Positions 48,291 to 57,849 of a stretch of DNA of 64,000 nt are shown here, in pieces. Made by a program: the position numbers and the translations under genes. How positions within the stretch are numbered: position 1 is the first letter of the stretch; the number at the start of each line of letters is the position of its first letter. Origin of the DNA: Stomorhina lunata (lineage: Eukaryota; Arthropoda; Insecta; Diptera; Rhiniidae); assembly GCA_933228675.1 (NCBI GenBank), contig OW121741.1:118770716-118834715 (forward strand), written 5' to 3'. The notes beneath the pieces were generated by a model that was not told the origin of the DNA, did not search any database, and saw only the letters and a program-made list of their open reading frames with translations.

Positions 48291-49144
48291 AACTCTTTGC
48301 CAAAAGTAAAACAACCGAGTAGATTTTTAAGTGAGTGAATGAATAGTAAACATTTAAAAATTTACACTCTCAAACTAAATGCGTATTTACTTTATTCCAA
48401 ATGGATAAAGATGTATTCACATAAACTTTAAACAATAAATATACAGACAAATAGACAATATAAAAGAAAACGAAAAACTTGTGAAAAACTCTTGTGCCAA
48501 TAAAAATAAAAACACGTCCATAAGTCTAGAACACATGTGTGGGATATAGCAATGTAAATGGTAACTTTACATAAATACATACAAATGTATTGGTATGTAA
48601 ATGTTGTTCACAGCTACTTTTCAACCATGAATACAGTTATCAATAGCTAACAATTGTGCACTTGAAGATGGTGCCACATGCAAAGTTTCTAACAGATGCT
48701 GCAAGTAGTAACAATAAAAACCCCCATTATTTTGGAAGAAAATCTTACTTTTAAACACTATTAAAAAAAGAAAAAAAAAAACATAAAATAATAGTAAAAT
48801 ATTTTTTGAATAAAATTAATGCATTCGAAGGTACGTACCTTCAAATAAACAAACGATGCGTTTCATGTATTTATATTCGAGTGCAAAAAAGGGTTTATGT
48901 AGTGTTTCATGGAAGTTACACTTGTTCGTTGGCCTTTTCTTTTAAGTGAAATTGATGTGCATTTATTTCTTTTCAATACTTTCCTGTGTAACATGTATGA
49001 AAATGTATGTGTGTATGTATGTTATACGTGTGTAAATGCCGATGTGGGTCAGTGGAGACGTGTTGGAACATTAATGTATTCCGGACAAATTCTATCAATG
49101 TGATTGATGCGCAAATATTTACATATTAGTTCAATAAAAACTTT
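48291..49144. other. Spacer, no gene recognised
   Basis: Non-repetitive sequence between array H and array I. The 64-codon ORF at 48909-49103 is unremarkable. Confidence 0.35.
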
Positions 49145-49290
49145 GGAAATATTTCAAAAATTTATTAGTTTTTTAGGAATTTTTCCAAATTTTTTTATTT
49201 TTTAAAATTCTAAAAATTTACTATTTTTATAGGAAATTTTCAAACATTTTATGTTTTATATGAAATTTTTTAAATTTTCTTTATTTTTAA

Positions 49291-50582
49291 CCCTTATGTG
49301 TATACCAAGGTACCCCGGTACCTTTACCACTTTCATCTTAACTTTTTTAATGGAAGCAGATGGTTCACAAACCTCAAACTTCTTGAGAACTCCTAACTAT
49401 TGAAATAGTTTAAATTATTATTACTTTTAAGCTAAAAAATTATATTGTATAGGCGCTGTGGTCCAATTTATATCTTATATACATAACCGTACGGCAAGGT
49501 ACCCGGGTACCTTCATACATTATATATGAAAAAACTGTAATAAAAAGTAAAATTTTATTGAAAGATAACTAAAGCAAAATTAGACAGATTAGTTATAAAT
49601 ATTTTATATATGAATATTTATGTAAATACAAGATTTACACTATTTTCTTTGTTTTATACATAGTTTCGATTTTTTTTTAAATTTTATTCTTGATCCTGGT
49701 TATAAAAGGGCTAGTGACATCATATTTCAACCAATACTCTAAAATATATATTTTTTTCCGTTGTAACAATCATAATTTCAGTTCTGCTTATAAAAACTGC
49801 TAATATATAACAATTTACGTGCTTTTTTATAACTTTGGTGAAAAATTATGTTTTTGTCGAAATCCTTTGATTTTAAGTCGCAGGTACGACTAAGCCGTTA
49901 AAGATATTGCTCTAGTTCTTTCTTTGTGGTAATCTGTAGGGGGTTCTAACTATAACGGGAACTTTTTTTTACTTTTTTCGATTTCGTTTAACAATCTATT
50001 TTAAAAAACCAAAAAAGGAGTTTTTAAAACGGTATGAACAAAGTACTTTTTTTCGTCATGTGCAAAAGTGACATATTGTTAGTCCATTGCATCAAAAATG
50101 GGTATTTAAATATCCTAAAGCCTTAAAAAAGTAAAACTAGTCAAACTTTTTAAAGTTTTTTAAAAATAAAAATTTTTTTATAGCATAAGCTCAGGAGAGT
50201 CTTCAAGGACATAGGATATTTTATAAAACCTTAGATAATTAGAAAAGTCTTCAACCGATTTTAAGGTTATATATCATGTATTTGGATTATTGGAGTCAAA
50301 TGTAGAAAAATTGGAGGCTACATCTTCCTGTATTACGAAACTTAATTTACTTAATACAAATTTATGGTATACATATATATTCGCCATGACTTGTATCCTT
50401 ACAACCGCCAAGTTGAATTCACCTTGAGATTTACTATTTACTATTGTAACTCTCAGAGTTATTTTCCGAGATCACTCATTTATTTTCTCCAAAAATGTTT
50501 GTTTACAATAATTTTTCCATATAGGTACCCGGATACCTTGCCATTCTCTTAAAGGTGTTTTTTTTTGCCATACACATAAGGG
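49291..50582. mobile_element. piggyBac-like non-autonomous element 2 (1292 bp, TTAA flanks)
   Basis: TTAA flanks both ends (49287-49290 and 50583-50586). The terminal inverted repeats are 13 bp and perfect: CCCTTATGTGTAT at the left and ATACACATAAGGG at the right. Palindromes GGTACCCCGGTACC (49309-49322), GGTACCCGGGTACC (49498-49511) and GGTACCCGGATACC (50524-50537) occupy the same positions as in element 1. The left palindrome starts 18 bp from the end, the second follows 189 bp later, and the right one ends 45 bp from the end. The 13-bp repeats plus subterminal repeats with a short left spacer and a roughly 30-bp right spacer are the layout known for piggyBac. The longest ORFs inside are near 60 codons, so there is no transposase. 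It sits within satellite DNA. Confidence 0.88.
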
Positions 50583-52557
50583 TTAAAGGACATTTTTCAA
50601 AAATTTCTTATTTTTATAAGAAATTTTTTAAAAATTTATAGAAAAATTTTCAAACATTTTAAAATTTTATAAGAAATTTTTCAAAAATTTTTTATTTTTA
50701 TAGGAAATTTTTCAAAAATTTTCTTTTTTTTATAGGAAATTTTTCAAAAATTTCTGATTTTTATAAGAAATTTTTTAAAAATTTCATATTTTTTAAGAAA
50801 ATTTAAAAAAATTCACAATTTTTATAAGAAATTTTTTAATAATTTACTATTTTTATAGCAAATTTTTCAAAAATTTAATATTTTTATATGAAATTTTAAA
50901 AAATTTACTATTTTTATAGGAATTTTTTCAAAAATACTTTTTTTATAGGAAATTTTTCAAAAATTTACTATTTTTATAGGAAATTTTTGCAAAAAGTTAT
51001 TTTTTTTATAGGAAGTTTTTCAAAAATTTACTATTTTTATATTAAGGTTTTCAAAATTTTTCTATTTTTTAGACAATTTTTCAAAAATTTTATATTTTTG
51101 TAAAAAATTTTTTAACAATTTCCAGGAAAATATTATTTTTATAGGAATTTATTTAAAAATTGTTTGTGTTTTAGGTAATTTTTTAAAAATTTCTTATTTT
51201 TATAAGAAATTTTTCAAAAGTTTCTTATATTTTCAAGAAATTTTTCAAAAATATCTTATTTTGTTAAAGAAATTTTTCAAGAATTTCATATTTTTTTCAG
51301 AAATTTTTCATATTTTTTTTTTCAAAAAATTATTAAAAAATTATTATTTTCAAAAATTTCATATTTTTCAAAAATTTTTATTTTTATAAGAATTTTTTAA
51401 AAAATTTACTTTTTGTACAAAATTTACGCTTTTTTTAAACTTTTCAAAAATTTCTTTTTTTTTTTTAATTTTTTAAAATTTTCTTATTTTTATAAGAAAT
51501 TTTTCAAAAATTTTCCTGAAAAATCTTATTTTTATAGGAATTTATTTAAAAATTGTTTGTTTTTTAGGTAATTTTTTAAAAATTTCTAATTTTTTGGCAA
51601 TTTTTCAAAAATTTCTTATTTTTATAAGAAATTTTTCAAAAGTTTCTTTTTTTTTAAAGAAATTTTTCAAAAATTTCTTTTTTTTTAAGAACTTTTTCAA
51701 GAATTTCATATTTTTTTCAGAAATTTTTCAAAAGGTTTTTTTTTATAGGAATTTTTTTTTTAAATTTCTTATTTTTTTCAGAAAATTATTCAAAAATTTA
51801 TTATTTTTATAGGAAAGTTTTTAAAAATTTCATATTTTTTTGAAGAAATTTTTCAAGAACTTCTTGTTTTTTTAAGAAATTTGTCAAAGATTTCTTTTTT
51901 AGTAGGAAAATTTTCAAAAATTTCTTATTTTGATAGTAAATTTTTCAAAAATTTTATATATATTTTTTTAAATTTCTCATTCTTTTAGGAAATTTTTCAT
52001 AAATTTCTTATATTTATAAGAAAGTTTTCAAAAATTTATTTTTTTTATAAGAAATTTATAAAAAAAATTTACAATTTTTGTACGAAATTTTTATAAAATT
52101 TACGATTTTTTTTTAATTTTCAAAAATTTCTTATTTTTTGTAAAATTTTCAAAAATTTCTTATTTTTATAAGAAAATTTTCAAAATTTTCTTATTTCTTA
52201 AAAGAATTTTTCAAAAATTTCTTATATTTTTAAGAAATTTTTCAAAAATGTCTTATTTTTTTCAAGAAATTTTTCAAGAATTTCTTATTTTTTTAAGAAA
52301 TTTTTCTAAAATTTTTATTTTTATAGGCCAGTTTTCAAAAATTTCCCATTTTTTTTAGTAAATTTTTTAAAAATTTAATATATTTATAAAAATTTCTCAT
52401 TCTTTTAGGAAATTTTCTTTAATTTCTTATTTTTATAGGAAAGTTTTCAAAAATTCCTTGTTTTTAAAGAAATTTTTCAAAATTTTTTATTTTTTATAAA
52501 TTACTTTTAAAAAATTTTCTATTTTTGTACGAAATTTTTTTAGAATTTACTATTTTT

Positions 52558-52572
52558 GTAGAAGTTTTTCAA
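52558..52572. repeat. Target-site duplication of the LINE, 3' side
   Basis: GTAGAAGTTTTTCAA, identical to 55906-55920. The duplicated target is a satellite unit of array I. Confidence 0.85.
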
Positions 52573-55500
52573 GTTTAAGTTCAAGTTTTTTTATTTCCAT
52601 AAATTTCTTTTTATACATGTTTTTCTAATACTATTTTAATACTAATTATATTTCCCTGCATACATTTGTATTTTTCTAGGACTAAGATAATTTTTAAAAT
52701 ATTAACATGGCACAATAACTAATTAAGTTACGTGTAATACAATTATTTTACAAAATTTATTTAAATATTATATTATTTAAAGTTCCCCAAAAATGGAAAA
52801 AAGGATACTATTAAATTTATGATTATATCTATACTTATAATTACTTAAAAATAGCTTAAGACTAAATGAAAAATATATACAATAGAGAAAGGATAGGAGG
52901 AAAAGTATTTACAAAAGGTGAAGAGGGGAGAATAAGTTACAAAAATACCCTATTGAGTAGTGTTGTATACTGTATTTGTGATGTTTAATGTTCTGATCCT
53001 ACGGTGATAGAACAACAAGTTTGCACCCTGATAAAGCAGATTAGCATCTCTTAGTGTTAGAAGGTCTATCGGAGACATATACCGTATAAGATGGATGGAA
53101 TCAACATCAACAGATCGAACAAAACATTCCTGGACAAGACCGTTCTCTAGAGAACGTGCCTTATCAAGAAATGTCAAGCCCGATCTGATCATGTAACCAT
53201 CGATACGATCAAAATTGATCCCCGCATAAACTGACCTGTTAGATGGTCTACGGTATATTCCGTCAGGTCCTTGTTTGCGTTTTAAGGACAAACAAGCTAC
53301 CAAGATTTTCCTCTCCCATACCCTAAGCCTTTCCATCTGGGCAGAAGAGATTCTGAACCAAACTGGAAAGGCATAAGATATGAGGGGGCGGATAACCTGT
53401 CTGTAGAGTAGCAGACCCACTTTCCTATCCAAGCATCCTTGTCTACCAAGAATGCCTCGATAGATCGCAAAAGTGCGTTTTGTGCGCTGTAATACATAAT
53501 CGATATGGCGGTAAAATTCAAAATTTTCGTGGAAGATTACGCCCAAATATTTTATCCTATCCGAAACAGTAATAAGCTCATTACCAACCATAAGGGATGG
53601 AATGAACTTCCTACTATTTGGATAAAGATATTTTCTCCTGCCCTTAATAATAATGGCAGTCGATTTTTGAATATTTAGGCGTAACTTCCACTTATTAAAG
53701 AATTCCGCCAATTTCGAAAGATATGTATTAACTTTTGAATTAATGCTTCGAGCCCGTGGACCTGAAGAAGCAATAAGTATATCATCCGCATAAGATAAAA
53801 GAAGATCACCCTCTGGTGGCTTTGGAATATCATGTACCAGAATATTGTACAAAACAGGACCGAGAAGAGAACCCTGAGGAACTCCAGCAGATACCAATTT
53901 TTCATCAGAGCGACAGTCACCCACCCTCACACTGAACTTTCTTTCGCTCAAAAAGTTTGACACAAACCTGCAAAGACGTCTATCAAATCCAAGATTTATC
54001 ATCTTGTATATAATTCCATTTTGCCAGGCTGTGTCAAAAGCTTTGGCAAAGTCTAAGCTCACTGCTATAGTAGGGTATCTCTTATTGAGACCCCTAGCTA
54101 CATAATCAGCAAAGACTGTCAGTGCATGTGAGGTTGAGTGACCACGCTTGAATCCAAATTGAGATTCAGCAAGAACATTCCCCTCATCGATCCTGTCATT
54201 AATTTGACTAAGAATAAAGAATTCCAAAAGTTTCCCAAAGGAAGATAGAAGTGAAATTGGCCTGTAATTGCTACATAACTTAGGGTCAGTTTTTGGCTTT
54301 GGAATTGGCACAATGATGGCTTTTTTCCAATTACGTGGAAAGTAGCCGATATTAATGCAGTGATTGAAAAGAACTGTCATAAAACGCCAAGTTTCTTTTC
54401 GAGTTTTCTTAAGAACTACGTCCGGGATACCATCAATCCCACTCGACTTTTTGTTTGGTCTCCGTTTTATGGCAGCACCCATCATCTCCGCTTGAACAAA
54501 ACCAAAACTACCCCCATTATTGCCATCAGCTGTTAGTGACTGACCAAATGCTGTAATTGGTTCGTCATGCAAATCATTGACTCGGTCCAAAACAGTCTCT
54601 GAAAATAAGTCATTGTTAGTTTGTTGTCCACCTTGGTGAACATCAGAGAAGTAATCCGCTAGCAGATTAGCTTTTCTACTGTCATCAGATACCAAGGTGT
54701 TCCCTGGGTCTAGTAAGTCATGTATGGTCAACCGTTTATTCTGTCCAGTCGCAGCCCTAATAGTCTTAAATGTCTTGTCATTGAGGTGTATACTCCCAAG
54801 GAACTTCTTCCAGTTTTCGCGCTCAAAATTGGCAATTGCGCCTTGAATAATTTTATCCAAATTTTTAATATCAGCTTTTAGAATACGACACCTTCCAGGG
54901 TCTCCACAACGTCTCACAAGACGACGTAACCTCTTCTTCTCTGCTATAAAGCGCAAGATATTTGTAGGAAGTTTAAGAAGGCCCTTTCTACCAACTACTA
55001 TTTTTGGAATAGAGATATCCATAGCTTTTTGGAAAGCCCTTTCAAGAGTCTCAACGCAATTGTCAATTTCTTGCTCGCCAACATTCTCGTTCAATGGAAG
55101 CATACGACCTTCAAGTTCCCTATTCAAAGTCATGTTAAAAAGTCCTCTGTTCATTTTGTCATAATTAAGAATGGTCGGTTTTATCCGACCTAGGCAGTCC
55201 GAAATGTCAAAAACAAACTCAACCGATTTATGGTCCGACTCAAAATCAATTGTTTTAAGTCCACCACCATTCACCGACGGAGGTATATCGGCAGAAGTCA
55301 ATACCACATCAATATATGAGGATGATACATCAGTTACTCTTGTTGGCCCGTCCGTAGGGTGAATTACCAGATTCGGATTATTCAATAGCAGATCGTGAAG
55401 ACGACGACCGCTGGAACATATAACTGAGTCTCCCCAAAAAGGATGTCTGGCATTCAAATCTCCCGCTACAATTAAGTTACCTTCATTGGCCATATCTAAA

Positions 55501-55905
55501 ATCGGTGTGAGATCATCTCTTGACATTGTACCTACAGGTCTGCGATACATTGACACAAATGTCAAGGTACCGCCATTTAGTCTACGGATTTTGACAGCTG
55601 TATTTTCTATAGAGCCAGTATTAATAATGATTCTCTCACTATTAATACTATCCCTAACGAAGACAGCTGTCCCGCCTCTTCCGTTTTGTCTATTCTGTCT
55701 ATAAATAACGTACCCGTCTATGTCCAGCTTATGCCGAGGACTAAGTCCATGTTCAGCCATAAGCAGTACGTCAGGTCTATGTTGGTCCAAAAATAGTTTT
55801 AAATAATGTCTTTTATGTCTAGAAATTATTGAATTTGCATTAACGAATATGCATTTGATTTGTCTAGCCATGATGACTTAATGAATATAGCATACCAAGC
55901 AAGGC
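52573..55905 (-). mobile_element. 5'-truncated Jockey-like non-LTR retrotransposon, 3333 bp
   Basis: The insertion is delimited by an exact 15-bp duplication. On the minus strand it has only 34 bp before the ATG of ORF2, a full ORF2, and a 3' region of about 377 bp ending in A7 followed by short CTTGAA/CTTAAA repeats rather than a long poly(A). ORF1 (gag) is missing, so the copy was truncated during insertion, as usual for target-primed reverse transcription. The intact ORF and exact duplication indicate a recent insertion. Base composition is much less AT-rich than its surroundings. Confidence 0.9.
52950..55871 (-). CDS. Non-LTR retrotransposon ORF2: endonuclease and reverse transcriptase, 973 aa
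   Basis: The protein cuts target DNA and copies its RNA into it by target-primed reverse transcription. Residues about 5-220 form an APE-type endonuclease. VNANS (10-14), the catalytic Glu in LLMAEHG (E40), GGTAVFVRD (66-74), GDLNARHPFWGD (137-148) and the terminal SDHKSVEF (212-219) are all present. Residues about 500-785 form the reverse transcriptase, with NYRPISLLSSFGKLLE (535-550), SLDFAKAFD with the first catalytic Asp at 607, GVPQGSLLGP (663-672), the YADD active site (694-697) and KYLGVIF (774-780). The last 190 residues are the usual less conserved C-terminal region. The frame is uninterrupted and all catalytic residues seem present. The GGTAVFVRD region and overall layout fit the Jockey clade of insect LINEs; exact family unknown. 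The ATG at 55871 is the first in frame after the insertion edge. The overlapping small ORFs are shadows. It needs ORF1 and a promoter, both absent here, so it is unlikely to be expressed from its own signals. Confidence 0.95.
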   Translation of the reverse strand: MARQIKCIFVNANSIISRHKRHYLKLFLDQHRPDVLLMAEHGLSPRHKLDIDGYVIYRQNRQNGRGGTAVFVRDSINSERIIINTGSIENTAVKIRRLNGGTLTFVSMYRRPVGTMSRDDLTPILDMANEGNLIVAGDLNARHPFWGDSVICSSGRRLHDLLLNNPNLVIHPTDGPTRVTDVSSSYIDVVLTSADIPPSVNGGGLKTIDFESDHKSVEFVFDISDCLGRIKPTILNYDKMNRGLFNMTLNRELEGRMLPLNENVGEQEIDNCVETLERAFQKAMDISIPKIVVGRKGLLKLPTNILRFIAEKKRLRRLVRRCGDPGRCRILKADIKNLDKIIQGAIANFERENWKKFLGSIHLNDKTFKTIRAATGQNKRLTIHDLLDPGNTLVSDDSRKANLLADYFSDVHQGGQQTNNDLFSETVLDRVNDLHDEPITAFGQSLTADGNNGGSFGFVQAEMMGAAIKRRPNKKSSGIDGIPDVVLKKTRKETWRFMTVLFNHCINIGYFPRNWKKAIIVPIPKPKTDPKLCSNYRPISLLSSFGKLLEFFILSQINDRIDEGNVLAESQFGFKRGHSTSHALTVFADYVARGLNKRYPTIAVSLDFAKAFDTAWQNGIIYKMINLGFDRRLCRFVSNFLSERKFSVRVGDCRSDEKLVSAGVPQGSLLGPVLYNILVHDIPKPPEGDLLLSYADDILIASSGPRARSINSKVNTYLSKLAEFFNKWKLRLNIQKSTAIIIKGRRKYLYPNSRKFIPSLMVGNELITVSDRIKYLGVIFHENFEFYRHIDYVLQRTKRTFAIYRGILGRQGCLDRKVGLLLYRQVIRPLISYAFPVWFRISSAQMERLRVWERKILVACLSLKRKQGPDGIYRRPSNRSVYAGINFDRIDGYMIRSGLTFLDKARSLENGLVQECFVRSVDVDSIHLIRYMSPIDLLTLRDANLLYQGANLLFYHRRIRTLNITNTVYNTTQ

Positions 55906-55920
55906 GTAGAAGTTTTTCAA
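55906..55920. repeat. Target-site duplication of the LINE, 5' side
   Basis: GTAGAAGTTTTTCAA, identical to 52558-52572. Beyond it the satellite phase continues as if the LINE were absent. Confidence 0.85.
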
Positions 55921-56890
55921 AACTTTCTTATTTTTAAAAGAAAATTTTCAAGAATTTCTAATTTTTTTTAAAAAATTTTTCAAAAAATTCTTATTTTTTT
56001 AAGAATGTTTTCAAAAATTTCTTATTTATTTCTGATTTATAAACAAAATTTAAGATTTCTTATTTTTGAAGAAATTTTTCAATTTTTTTTTATTTTTTTA
56101 AGAATTTCTTCAAAACTTTCTTTAAAAAAAAAATACTATTTTTATGGAAATTTTTAAAAAACTTGTTGTTTTTGTCAAAAATTTTTAAAAATTTTCTTAT
56201 TCTTTTAAAAAATTTCTTATTTTTTGTACGAAATTTAAAAAAAAATAATTAATTTATGGAAAATTTTCAAAAATTTCTTATTTTTATTAGAAATTTTTTC
56301 GTATTTCTATAGTAAAATTTTCAAATACTTCTAATTTTTAAAGGAAATTTTTCAAAAATTTCTAATTTTATAGGTAATTTAAAAAAAAAATTATTCCTTG
56401 TAGGATATTTTTTTTTAAATTTCTTATTTTTATAGGAAGTTTTTCAAAAGTTGCTTATCTTAAATAGAAATGTTTCAAAAATCGTTTATTTTTATAGAAA
56501 GTTTTTTAAAAATTTGGTTTTTTTATAGGAAATTTAAAAAAAAAATTATTTTTTTAGTAGCAAATTTTTCAAAAACTTTTTCTTTTTAAAGGTATTTTTT
56601 TTTAAGATTTACTAGTTTTATAGGAAATTTTTCAAAAATTCTTAATTTTATGGACAATTTTTCAAAAATTTCTTTTTTTAACAGAAAATGTTCCAAAAAT
56701 TTCTGATATTTTAGACAATTTTTCAAAAGTTTCTAATTTTTATAGGAAATTTTTTAAAAATTAATAAGTTTTGTAGGATTTTTTATTATATTTACAATTC
56801 TGATAGAAAATTTAAAAAAAAATTTCTAAATGTTTTTTAATTTTTGTTCAAAAATGTTATATTTTTATAGGAAATTTTTCTATTTATAGG
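55921..56890. repeat. Satellite array I, continuation beyond the LINE (T-form)
   Basis: Diverged units of the CCTATTTTTATAGG family with many CTTATTTTT and CTAATTTTT variants. Periodicity near 31 bp is visible but often broken by A or T runs. Confidence 0.88.
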
Positions 56891-57849
56891 AAAAATAATG
56901 AATTTTCCCTTACATTTTCTATAAAATCAAAAAATTTGTATCCTAGAATATATCTTTTTTTGTATTTTCTCAAGTGTTAATTAAACTTTACTTGTTCCAA
57001 AACCTAATTATGTTATCAGTTAATTTAAAGCAATATAAACTATTTTAAAGCAATTTTCAAAATTTACACAATTAGCTATAAATTTCCTTTTATTTAATTG
57101 TTAAATATTATCAGCTTAAATTTCAGCCACGTTCTTATGAAAATCAATACTTTTTAACAACTTTTTAATTGTGGTCTTAGCAAATGCATAGCAATTCTAA
57201 GACACTCAAAAGTTTTTCCTTCTTTATGGTTATTATCTAGATGCTACTGGCTCTGCTGCTTCCGATGATCATCCTAAAAGTGCAACCAATGAACCAAACA
57301 AATAACCACTTTTGATCTCTTTTTCTTACTTTCAGAGACATTCCCACAACTTCATTTAAATTTATATTGGCACCCAGAAAATGGAAAAAGTTTCAACGAT
57401 TTTGCATTTGAATTTTTTTTGCAATCCTTTTATGTGTGTGAATACAAAAAGGACTAATGAACACAACTCCTTAGTTTTCAAACTTAAGCCATAATGTGGT
57501 ATTAAAGAGTTTGGATTTTGAATATTTTACTGTTATTCTTCTATGGAAGAAGTACAAGAAAATGATAATTTTAGTGGTGATGGTGATAATTATAGTCCCT
57601 CTGAAAATAAATTTTGCCATTGAAATAGTTTATAGAGATTATAATGATATTATTTATTTTGTAGAAATTTGTTCTTCACTTAAGTGTTACTTGAGAAATT
57701 TTGAATCAAATTTTCTGTCCTATGAAGATACAATTTATAGAAAAATGTTTAAACGCTTAAAATGTAAAGATTTATATATGTATTCTAATTCAATATTAAA
57801 TATTAAATTTTTCAATTACTTTTTCAAGTTTATTCAAAAACTTTTTATT
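56891..57849. other. Spacer, no convincing gene
   Basis: A 129-codon ORF (57496-57885, plus) has a hydrophobic stretch near residues 23-37 but is rich in Ile, Phe, Lys and Tyr, has no recognisable domain, and its last third is translated satellite. I regard it as chance in AT-rich DNA. Confidence 0.4.

Larger units (their letters stand above)
49145..52572. repeat. Satellite array I, diverged 31-bp monomers (T-form), split by a piggyBac-like element
   Basis: Satellite sequence of the CCTATTTTTATAGG family occupies 49145-49286 and 50587-52572 and resumes beyond the LINE at 55906. Units are diverged, with CTTATTTTTATAAG and TTTTTTAAGAAATTTTTCAA variants common. The 72-codon ORF at 51594-51812 is repeat translation. 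Confidence 0.9.
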
